A stretch of 16,178 nucleotides of DNA, taken from NCBI RefSeq assembly GCF_000003605.2, contig NW_003146810.1, positions 28,051 through 44,228 on the forward strand, read 5' to 3'. Source of the stretch: Saccoglossus kowalevskii. Taxonomy: Eukaryota; Hemichordata; Enteropneusta; Harrimaniidae. The notes beneath the pieces were generated by a model, which was not told where the DNA came from, did no database searches, and was given only the letters and a program-made list of their open reading frames with translations. Below, piece by piece: positions 1 through 10,100 of this stretch (positions are counted from its first letter, which is position 1; each line of letters opens with the position of its first letter). The translations under genes and the position numbers were made by a program.

Positions 1-283
1 TTATATTGCGTCAGTGAAAGAGGCTGGTGAGACTGTCACAACGCGTTCTATTTATTACCAACGCGCGTGATTGCGTTTATTTTGTATTTATATTTTCAAA
101 ATGTATCACTGGCTGCGTTTTTTTTTGTGTTACGTTTCGCAACTGAACGTCCAAGCTGACCTTGTTTTGGCTGTAAAACTTGGAACTGAAAAAACAGACG
201 AACAAAAATGAAAAATAAAATCTATAAAAATACGAGTGAAAATATGATTTACGCCCGTCCCTTTTCACATACTGCGAATATAA
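1..283. other. Gene-free left edge
   Basis: No coding region or RNA gene is recognised here. The first 80 bases contain several CpG sites and the rest is AT-rich. The open frames present are short and have no recognisable family features. Confidence 0.5.
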
Positions 284-430
284 TTAAAGCGCGGTGGTCG
301 TGGCGCAGCGCGTGTTCGAATTTCATGTAAATAAACAGGTTAAAATAAACAATGTATTTTACACGCGTTGTATACGTCGCTGTGAGTCCCACATCGAACA
401 GGACGCGGCGCAACGACTGCCGCCCTTTAA
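284..430. mobile_element. CpG-rich MITE-like element, copy 1
   Basis: This 147-bp block begins TTAAAGCGCGGTGGTCG, and its end (414-430) is the reverse complement of TTAAAGGGCGGCAGTCG, so 17-bp terminal inverted repeats match at 15 positions. A second, subterminal inverted pair (TGTTCGA near 313 and TCGAACA near 394) lies inside. A related copy sits at 13215-13336. Both copies have TTAA at their outer edges, the target used by piggyBac-type transposases; assignment to that group is only an inference. No transposase is encoded. The copy holds 17 CpG dinucleotides. Confidence 0.75.
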
Positions 431-530
431 ATATCATTTGTATGGACGAGTTGAGCAAATTACAAAAACGGTGGCAAAATGTTAACCCCGCTTATTCAAT
501 ACTTTATTAGTAATAATTTAGTATTATCAG

Positions 531-697
531 TATTATTATACATCTGTCACCGTAATGCCATACGTCACAGCGTGCCGTAATTTTGTGGTATTTTACGGGG
601 TATTTTAATCCTGCCATGTAAGGAAATGCGAATTCCAAATATAGAATGATTAGCCGCGTAAGCTTCCTCTACAGACGGTGACAGATGTATAATAATA
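531..697. mobile_element. Short element with perfect 23-bp terminal inverted repeats
   Basis: Positions 531-553 (TATTATTATACATCTGTCAC then CGT) and 675-697 are exact reverse complements over 23 bases, enclosing 121 bp. This is the structure of a non-autonomous DNA transposon (MITE). The interior encodes nothing and contains several CpG sites. Perfect ends suggest a fairly recent insertion or selection on the ends. No clear target-site duplication can be set beyond the AT-rich ends. Confidence 0.75.
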
Positions 698-1869
698 TGA
701 TTTATATTGACCAAAATGAAAAGTTGGTGTACTTTTGTGTCAGAGACATTTTTCTGCTTTAAATGTTACCACGCTGTCCTTCACAGACGGCCTTTATCTT
801 TCTACGCCAATATTAAAATAACAAGTTTTAATATGAATAATAGTTTGAATATTTTGCTCCAACACTCACTAATAAGTATGGTAGTTATTCCCATGGTACA
901 TTTTTGTTGTTGTTACACTGTTCGTTGGGATACGATTGTGAGCCGTTTTCACCAAGTACAACAAAGCTGCAAATTGCCCTGTACTTCATATCAACATTAT
1001 ATGCCACAGTAAAGGAAGGTTGGAAGGGGAGGGGAGGGTGGAAAGACGTGTGCTGATTATCAAACTCTACCACAAAAGTGGGTCACTTGAGTTTTTTCTT
1101 TCTTTTTTCCCTCGTTTGCTTTTCAAAAATTTAATTTTGTAAAAAAAATCACAATTTGTTTTGGAGTTGAATGTTAGCACCTCTAAAACACCACTGGTTA
1201 CTTAGGGTTACCCACATTACATTTTTTTTAGCCTGATCCTGGTGACAATTTTATAAAGGCATACAGTGTCTGCTTAGGAATCCTATGTAACATCAATTTG
1301 AAAATGGTTTTGCTTTGTAGGAGCTTCTTTTCTAAGTGCAGTAGTAATTAATATGCACTTACAATTCAATATAGGCAGTGTATTTATGTGATTAATGTAC
1401 GTTTTATTACACCATGTTTGTTGGTGATTTACAGAGATTTATTCATTATATATATAATTGTTCATTGAAATCGAATGATACACAATTGTAATAATTACTG
1501 ACACATAGAAAACAGTGCAATTAATCAACCCTGAGTGAATTATGCAATTAAACTACCCTTGCACATGTATTACCTGAACTTGTATTGTTTTCAATTGAGA
1601 ATTATTTAACATACTTTCCGGCCAGTCTTTACAGACCTCATCCAAGCATGTTTATATGTTCATGTTCTGCCCTAATTGTGTTGGGTCCAAAATGTGGAGT
1701 TTAAACTGTGAATATTGAACCTGTATGGTATCTTATAAAAATCTTATAAGATAGCAAAAAATTTCTTATAGGAAACATAACTGCATAAAGAATTTATGGA
1801 AGATGCTCGATACCTTATTGCATTGTAAATTTGCAAATTTCTTATAAGTAACATTATTGTCAATGAAAT
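698..1869. other. AT-rich intergenic stretch
   Basis: I see no gene here. The open frames (for example 707-1012 on the plus strand) lack family features and are rich in residues typical of translated AT-rich noncoding DNA. A G-rich run lies at 1026-1041. Confidence 0.5.
1026..1041 (+). other. G-rich run, possible two-tetrad G-quadruplex
   Basis: The sequence GGGGAGGGGAGGGTGG has three runs of three or more G and a fourth of two, with single-base loops. It could fold as a two-tetrad quadruplex. Nothing else supports a function. Confidence 0.3.
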
Positions 1870-2450
1870 AGTCCCCGTTGAGTTTTTAGTGACTGTATCA
1901 ATTTTAACAAAGAATGTTAATTATATGTTTTCAGCATGTTAAAAATGTGTTACTTCAAATGGCACCTTATTCAGGCTTTGTTCAGTCAAATTTATATGAC
2001 ACCTAGAAATAAATTTATTCTCATATTATACAAAATTATATAATCCATGCAGAAACCAGTTGAACATGATGACATGCTTAAATGTTTATTTTTTTTACTT
2101 CTTTGGGCAAAAATGATAAACGGATGCATGCATCAGTAACCCACCATGAGTGATGTTCATACCAAGATTAAATGAAAACATGCAGATAATATTCAAATAT
2201 TGTTTCATGAAAATGTATGCCAGTCAGGTAAAAATCATCAAAATAACTGAAGATAACATTCAACCTATTATGTCGTACCTTTGTACTAACTTTAAACCAA
2301 ATCCATAAAAACACCTCAGAGAAATTATCAGAATGCTGAATGGCTGCCAGTTGGTCATTTTGAGTCAAATCACACAAAACAATGACATGCAACAGTAACA
2401 AACAATGAGCGATTTCAATACAAAGTTTGGTCAAAGGACACATGCCGATC
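1870..2450. repeat. Probable decayed relic of the tandem-core element
   Basis: AGTCCCCGTT at 1870-1879, followed by GAGTTTTT, resembles the start of the element at 4577 (AGTCCCCGTT then AAATTTTT). Near 2337 the motif ATGGCTGCCAGTTGGTCATT matches the core motif of that element (ATGGCTGCCAGTCGGCCATT at 5145). The intervening DNA is too diverged to align by eye, and no right-hand hairpin end is visible. It could be one old copy or two unrelated fragments. The open frame at 2168-2452 on the minus strand falls in this repeat and is not taken as a gene. Confidence 0.35.
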
Positions 2451-3802
2451 AACTAATACGTCACAAACATCATGGCAGGCTGTGTTTTTTACCGAAGCGA
2501 TTGAGTGATAAAAAATATCCACTCCTGATAAAACTAAGTAAAATTTTACATTTATTTCTTATCAAAAAAACGAAGTAAAATTTTGTGCTTGGCATCATGA
2601 CTGAGTAAGAGGAATTATTGGTATAATCGGTGTATAACATCGCGAAGTAAGTTATGTCACGTCGTAACGTTCGGAAGTTTTATTTGTTCGTTCATTACTG
2701 TGAATATATACGTTTTAGAAATTGATGATACGAATTATAAATTACAACAACACTCCAAGTAATTACGTGGTCGATTTTTTGAAGGAGAATGTATTTAGAG
2801 TAAATAAGATCGTGAAAATATTCCTGGCTGAAACGGTTCAAATTTATTTAACTTTTTACAATAGACATTAATATTGCAACAATTATTTATTTGTTTCTGT
2901 TTTTTAGTCTGCAGCATTTGCATTTCGAATATATTTAATTTTTAATACATTGTGAAACATAATGTCTTAATTCCAAAAATATTTGCTGCGACCGAACTCA
3001 TTAATATTCATTGCTAATTAATATTCATATAGCTCATTAATATTCATAGCCGACCAGCACTCATGTTGGGCTGGCGAGATCCCTGGCCGATATCCTTTTT
3101 TATAAATACAAATTTACAGAGAACATACTGTTTTTTTTATCAGGATAAAACAAATGAGAAATCAAAGATTTATTAAATAATAACTACACATACTTATAGC
3201 ATTAATACTTATTGATATGACTATAATAACATCAATATGATGCAATGTCAGTGAAAGATATTTTAAACCTTAACTATACTACCAAGAAATAAAATGCCAT
3301 ATCTTGCGATGGTATTTGCTCCAGATTTCATTTCAGTGAAAAAAAACTACAATAAATCCCATCATGCATTGCTGTATACTTTCTACTTTGAGTACTTGCT
3401 AAACATAACTAACATAATACATACTTTATGTACTGGGAGTACATAATGTTTGATATTTGCTTGAACACAGTGATAAAAATGTGGTAAAATTGTTGTCTTG
3501 TAAATTTGAAAGGAAGGGACATAATTACTTTACAGGAAACAACTTAAAAGACTGTTGTGTGTATATTAAACTAATCTTAATAGAAAATGGCACATATTTA
3601 CTTTATAGCATACTTTATAGTTGAACAAACAATCCCCCATGTGATTTAGTGACTCCCTAAGATGCTGAAAACTCTAACAAAAATGAATCCACAGAACTGC
3701 TTGGTGATGTTTGGCCATTGACCGTAACTTCTGATACAAATATGTTTTTACATCACACATACTACAGTACTTAACCTGTCAAAATTTGGCCCAGAATACA
3801 AC
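2451..3802. other. AT-rich intergenic stretch downstream of the gene
   Basis: No gene is recognised. A small cluster of CpG sites lies at about 2640-2680, and a threefold short repeat at 3001-3047. An AATAAA in the minus orientation (complement of 3169-3174) could serve as a distal polyadenylation signal for the minus-strand gene. Confidence 0.45.
3001..3047. repeat. Three spaced copies of TTAATATTCAT
   Basis: The 11-mer occurs exactly at 3001-3011, 3018-3028 and 3037-3047, with starts 17 and 19 bases apart and partly similar flanks (CTCA/CTAA). It may be a short minisatellite or a cluster of sites for AT-rich-binding transcription factors. Confidence 0.6.
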
Positions 3803-4026
3803 TTTAATTTAAAAAATTGCATTTAGTGATTATTTCTAATATGGCAACCGTATATTGAAAATTATGGTAAATGATCAGTCAAATTTTGTGAGTAATGAAT
3901 TTTCATTACAGCTGCAGCTGTTATGTCTTCAGCTTTCATACAGCCATGGTGCATTGCATTGTGGGATTTAAAACAGACATTGTCAGTCATGAAAGATCAA
4001 GTATCAAGAACTGCTTGTATCCATGG
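3803..4026 (-). other. Presumed 3' UTR with ATTAAA polyadenylation signal
   Basis: Downstream of the stop codon at 4027, the minus strand reads ATTAAA at the complement of 3803-3808, the commonest variant of the polyadenylation hexamer. This would give a 3' UTR of roughly 240 nt. The next canonical AATAAA lies much further on, at 3169-3174, so the end point is uncertain. Confidence 0.4.
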
Positions 4027-4104
4027 TTACATTCTCAACACACCAAACTTCGTTTCTCTTTCATTTGGGAAGTGTTTAACAATTGAGAGACTCTTGCTCA
4101 GAAC
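4027..4104 (-). CDS. Exon 10: terminal exon ending FGVLRM
   Basis: The acceptor TTTGTTTACTACCTACAG| is followed by 25 codons and TAA. The reading begins [10 protein letters not shown] and ends KFGVLRM-stop, matching human VLGLSFSAAL...TDFGIFRM-stop in position and ending. The phase (0) agrees with exon 9. It lies beyond a 1.9-kb intron filled with repeats and could be missed by gene predictors. Confidence 0.93.
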   Translation of the reverse strand, partial: VLSKSLSIVKHFPNERETKFGVLRM

Positions 4105-7100
4105 CTGTAGGTAGTAAACAAAGAAATATGCCAATCATTACTACGGGATATATTACTTGTCTAGTTTATTCATGTTTCATAAAACCAATATACACTATAA
4201 CAAATAACACCCATATTGAGGATGCACAATAACCTGTAAAACTCATCAAATTCACGGAATAACTTTATTGTATATTAACAGTATATTGTATTTAGGAGTC
4301 TCAGTCAGGTAAAAGTTCTCTACGCTGCAAGCGTCAGACTTCATGTCTGGTAATACTTATTATCATTCTCATAGAGAACTCAACTTTCTTTTATTACTTT
4401 ATTGCTGTAGACTGATAGAAAGATTGTATTTCTAAGGATGCAATAAAGATTATTATTATTATTATTATTATTAGAGGGACAATGAATATCAGATAAACAA
4501 CCAAATATGCATATTGTGTATTAGCCACCCAAAATACAAACATCACATGACACACACAAGTCATTGAAAATGACACAGTCCCCGTTAAATTTTTGAAAGT
4601 TTTCTTTGTGCTCGTCATATTAAAGCTGAGGGGTTGTCACGAGCGTGTCCTTGAAACTTGAGTTCCAAGTGGCGCATATAACAGATTGTAAAACACGTGT
4701 TCCGTGTAGTAGTAATATGGCCAAAAATATTGGTCGTTATTCGACCATCTTTGATCTGATTATGAAACACACTGATATGTATGATGTATGTGCCAAATAC
4801 GAATGAAAATGGTACATAAATTGTGGAAATATAGTAGTAAGGCCAAAAACTCAGATGGCTGTCAATCGGCCATCCTTGGCCATCTTTTGAAACAAATTGT
4901 CATGGACATGCATCCTAACATGTATAAAGTACATGTATGTGCCAAATTGGAATGAAAACTGACAGAGCACGTCCAAGATACCGCATAAAAAAACAAAAAC
5001 AAGATGCCTGCCAGTCGACCATCTTTAATCCAATTACGAAATAAATCGTCATGGACATGTATCCTAACATGTATAATCTATGTACTAAGTTTGAATGACA
5101 ACTGACAAAGCATGTCCAAAATACAACATTTAAAAAAAACCAAGATGGCTGCCAGTCGGCCATTTTGAATCGAAATACTAAACCACTGCATGTACATATG
5201 TCCTACATAAGGTACTAGGCACATGCAAAGAATGAACAGAATCTGTCAACAGGATTCTGAGATATGACTCCGAACAGACGCACGGACCCACAGACGCACG
5301 GACAGATGGAGACCGAATCATAAGTCCCCGTTTTCGGACTTCGTCCGAACGGGGACTAAAAATGGTATGGTAATGCCCGTTATAATTTTTTTTAATAATT
5401 TGGGTAGCATCATAGCATTTTGTATTTGGCTGTGGTGGTTTATTTATGTGTGACAACCCCTCCCCTTTTTTGTCACAACCAAATTATTATACGAATATAA
5501 TAAAATAAACATTGACTCTCATCTGGACAGTCAATTGCGCCTGTTCAATTCTTAACAGAGACTGAAATGTTTTGTCTCAATAAAATCCAGTTTAATGCAA
5601 GACAGCCATAGGATGGAAATGGACTAAAGATACTGGAGTTGGTGAGCATTTTTGGTCATACTTTGTGGTGTGAGGTCTTCATACAAGATATTATGACAGC
5701 TTTGAAATATGATGTACATGTTAAATATAGCGACACATTGTATTTGAAAATGATAGTAAGGGTTTAAACATTTGAAATCATTGGGGGGGTGACCAGTGCA
5801 ATTTTTGTTTCTGAATGTCTTATATTTGTACATTTTTCTTTTTCTTAAATGTGCCAACTTTTTTTTCATGAAAATGTTTTTTTTTTGCGGTGACTGGCTC
5901 GCAAATTTTTTCGTCAACAAATATTACCCCCCCCCCCATGATTTAAAGTGGTCAATCCTTAATATAGGAATATTTAAGATGATGTACCTGTCTTGTGTGT
6001 TGAGGCATTATGATTCCATCATCCCATATCCTGGCAGTTGAGTAAAATGCATCCCGACAGTCATCCTATTATAAACCAAAGAAACATTATTGGCGGCATA
6101 CAGTACAAATGCAGAATATTCCAAATTATATAGCTGGGCTGTTTGTTATGCACTAATTGAAAGCAATATGTAGCAATAGTTTGCAGTCTGTGGCACCCAT
6201 GTAATTTAAATCTGGTAATTGAATTCAGAAACATTATGCAAAATAAGTAATTAATATGCATATAATTTAATTCTAAAAGTAACAAATCTGAGGATTTTCC
6301 AAAAGTACTTCTGTACTAAGTATCATTTAAATATGTGTTAGCCACACTTCCATATATACAGACCAGAAAATGGCAAAGACTCTTATCGTGTGTTTCACAA
6401 TTGGAAGTAAAATAGCTTCAACAAAAACAACATCACCAACTTGCTCAGAGATATCTCCACATACCAAGTATCACCAACATATACATTGACATCACCCACA
6501 TACAAAGTGACATTACCCACATACAAAGTGACATCACCCACATACAAAGTGACATCACCCACATACAAAGTGACATCACCAACATACACTGACATCACCA
6601 ACATACGCATGCAGAGTAACATCACCAACATACAGTGACATCACCCACATACAGTGACATCGCCAACATACACAGTAACATCACTAACATACAGTGACAT
6701 CACCCACATACACAGTGACACCACCCACATAGTCAGTAGCATCACAAACATAGTCAGTGACAACACACACATACAAAGTGACAACACCCACATACAAAGT
6801 GACGTCAACATACACAGTAACAACACCAACATAGTCAGTGACATCACCAACATACCCAGTGACATCACCCACATACAAAGTGACAACACCCACATACAAA
6901 GTGACATCACCCACAAAGTGACATCACCCACATACAAAGTGACAACACCCACATACACAGTGACATCACCCACATACACAGTGACATCACCAACATACAC
7001 AGTAACATCACTAACATACAGTGACATCACCCACATATACAGTGACATCACCCACATACACAGTACCATCACCAACATACACAGTAGCATCACCAACATA

Positions 7101-10100
7101 GTCAGTGACAACACACACATATAAAGTGACAACACCCACATACAAAGTGACATCAACATACACAGTAACATCATCAACATAGTCAGTGACATCATCAACA
7201 TACCCAGTGACATCACCCACATACCCAGTGACATCAACATACACAATAACATCACCAACATACACAGTGACATTGCCAACATACACAGTGATATCACCAA
7301 CATACACAGTGACATCGCCAACATACCTAAGAATGAACACTATGACTCAAATTATATTTCATATGACATTTTTATGGCAATTTAGACTTACCTGCAAACC
7401 AACAGCAGCATTGGGCCATATCCATAGAAATCTTGGATCAAATGACCTGCCACACTGATAGACAAATAAATAAATTTGATGACTGAGTGAGTGAGTGAAA
7501 GAAAAGGCTGACTTTGTACTGATTTATAACCTTAGAATGTGCAAACATAAATAACTAATGGCTTATAGTCAAAGGGCAGAACAAACACTATGATAAAGAA
7601 ATGATTGTACTACCGGTATATATATTTATTTTGTTGCATTAGTTGTGCATTTAAAAGTTGGATGAGAAGGGGGATTACATTTTTGAGTCCATAGCATTTC
7701 CCAGATTACAGATTATACATTGTACTGTTATTTGTGGCGCAAAAAATCCCTTCCACATACCATTATTACTGTTGTCAATAATTATTAATGACTATATTCA
7801 TGTTAGTCTGCTTAAAATTTGAATTATACATATTAATGAGGTCAAACAGGTTTAATATATTCTCACTGATCACAGTGACAGACAGGCTTAATTTCTGTGC
7901 TGCATGGATTTTAATGGGGGACTGATTGGCAAACTGATTGGCAAACTGTGTCAGGAATATCATCTATTTCCCAGAATGCAGCTGCAAACAAGTCTTTACA
8001 TTGATTGAGTTTGGTGAACTTACAATTGGACTGACAAAACTTTTTATACAATATGCACAGATTTGTGTGTACACTACCCAAAACTTATAAATACAACCTT
8101 TGATCCCTGACCCCTGACTCCCGACTCCCAAGCTACTCACCATTGTCAAATTTTCATTCTGAAAACTTGCTCCAACCACCACTGTAATCTTAGGTACTTC
8201 AGCACATGCAATCGTTGCTACCAGTTTACCTTTACATCGAAGTGTCTCTGCTTGGTGAACTTTGTTGGTTGCCGTGGTACCTTCTTCTGATTCAGTATTC
8301 TGAAGGAATATTATAGGTATGTTTCTCTGACAGCACAGTTCTACAAAATGAGCACCTTTCAATGATGCATCATGGGATATGGCGCCTTGGTTAGCAACGA
8401 TACCTACAAGATGGCTGGTAATAGAAAGAACAAAACACAGGCTAAGCAGAATACTTGTGAAAAGTTCAATGCAAATAAATTTATTAAACAACCCATGTGC
8501 AAATCATGGGAACAAATTGTAACTAAACAAAACAGGATGTGGTGGCCATGTTATCTGATAAAAATATCAAAGCATCAGCACAATTTCAACAGATCAGGGC
8601 TTGAGATGGTTGCTATAGAAACTTCATACCCACATATCCTGGCAAATCCAGTGATTAACGTTGGTCCATAAATGGTTTTAAATTCATAGAAATAACTGCC
8701 ATCAATTATGTGTGCCAGGAGCTGAAATAAAAGAAGATATAACGTCAGTACCCCAGTATGTGTATAGTCAGTATGTACAGAGACTGGTATACTTTACTGA
8801 TGAATCAGGATTTGCTTTGACAGTAGTTGTGCTGATTAACTGGTGTTTCATTGACACAACAACAAATCATACATTGATCTGAAAAAAAACACATTTTCCT
8901 ATGGTTATGTAATTTGGTAAAAAGAAATTCACAATTCATAAAAACCAAATAATTGTGAAAATGAAAGAAATCAGCTAAAGGCCACACAATTTTTGTTTAT
9001 TCCTCAAGTTTATACAGCCACAAAAAAAATACTTCTTCTCGAAGACCAACCTCTCCAGCAGTCAACAGGCCGACCCAACATTGGGATATTTCAGTTGTCT
9101 TGGGATCCCAAACAAATCAGTCCTGTTAGAGGGCACATGGGGATACCATGAAATTTACATATGTTGTAATTTGTACAGGATTGGAAACAGTATTTAGACG
9201 ATGTGAATTCACTTACTTTGTACATATCAATTTGTTCACATGGTTTTGTTGTAACAAATGCTGATAAGTTCTCTGATGGAAAAAGTGGTTCTTTATATTT
9301 CATTGGTTTCAAATCATAGATAGAGTGCAGGTTTAGAGTTTCGACAATGTCACGCCCGATTGCAAAGACTTCTTCTTCCGTCTCTGCAAAATGATCAGTA
9401 ACACCGCTAACCCTGAAAAACAATATGATAAAACATAGAAAACTCTGGATACCTTGCCTAATGACAGTCATTTCAAATTGGTAATGTTTTTGGATTCATA
9501 ACAAAGCTATAATAACTACTTTTTCAGTGAATATGCAGAGAAATTACACTTTTAACAATTAAGCAAATACAGGGTGTAACAGTTGATGATACATTTTGAT
9601 TCTTAAAATATGTTATTAAACAATGAGAATGCTGTTTTATACTGACGCAATTCTCTAGAAATTTCTGGACATTGGCGATGGCATTATTTAAAATCCAACG
9701 CTGTTTGCATGATTTTTTTGTTCAAAACTGGTGATTAAAAAACGTAAATGTGTGAGTGTGAAGAAGTATTTACCCGTACAAAATAGAAGAATAGAAGTAA
9801 TTTAATTTTTTTGAAAATGAAAATATTTTCCAATGATCAGGTTCCATGACCCTAAATTGACAGTCAAATTGTTGGTATTTCAGAAAACTTTGATTTGCAA
9901 AAACAGAAATCCCTCAAAAGTGGAGGGGGACGCATGGAGTCAAGCATGGATGTTAACACAGTCATTATGGTATAATACACACAAACACTATACTCACAAT
10001 ATAGGCCATTCAAATCTGATGTACAGTACAGTCTGAGCGAAACTTAAATAACATTTTTAAGCAAGTATCATTGTCATCAATGATCCTAACCTAATCTTTG

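Larger units (their letters stand above)
4105..5987 (-). other. Intron 9, rich in mobile elements
   Basis: This 1,883-bp intron contains a hairpin cluster (4314-4380), an ATT microsatellite, a tandem-core element (4577-5357) and a poly-G/C-ended element (5771-5947). Between 5358 and 5770 I see only AT-rich DNA. None of its open frames is supported as coding. Confidence 0.8.

Noticed and set aside
290-320. tRNA-like A and B box motifs (GTGGCGCAGCG and GTTCGAATTTC)
   Set aside because: The two motifs are too close together for a tRNA, no acceptor stem forms, and the sequence belongs to a terminal-inverted-repeat element.
2487-3150. Possible large element bounded by related motifs (ATCCACTCCTGATAAAAC and the complement of TTTTATCAGGATA)
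   Set aside because: The similarity is short, AT-rich and interrupted; it does not define convincing ends.
4314-4380. tRNA gene suggested by the cloverleaf shape
   Set aside because: Stem and loop sizes do not fit a tRNA; there is no 7-base anticodon loop, T-arm or B box.
5624-5710. Alternative terminal exon ending near 5624 with a polyadenylation-like AATAAA at about 5439-5444
   Set aside because: The acceptor is weak, the translation does not resemble the family C-terminus, and in phase 0 it stops after two codons. The exon at 4027-4104 matches in phase, sequence and ending.
6380-6447. Possible missing exon on the minus strand reading [20 protein letters not shown]
   Set aside because: The EQ resembles GGEQAA, but VGDVV is part of the minisatellite heptad, the acceptor (GTGGAG or CTGAG) has no good pyrimidine tract and no convincing donor follows.
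6471-7328. CRISPR-like array
   Set aside because: There are no unique spacers; the repeats are contiguous, variable 21-mers in eukaryotic intronic DNA.
7321-7336. Acceptor-like TTCATTCTTAG leading into the minisatellite on the minus strand
   Set aside because: Joined to exon 8 in phase 0 it meets a stop within about eleven codons, so it would not give a continuous protein.
6395-7340. Long open frames through the minisatellite on both strands (up to 227 codons)
   Set aside because: They follow from a 21-bp, stop-free repeat unit; the frames consist only of heptad repeats, and the array lies in an intron of the minus-strand gene.
8372-8671. Plus-strand open frame over exons 6 and 7
   Set aside because: Antisense shadow; the minus strand carries both exons with proper splice sites.
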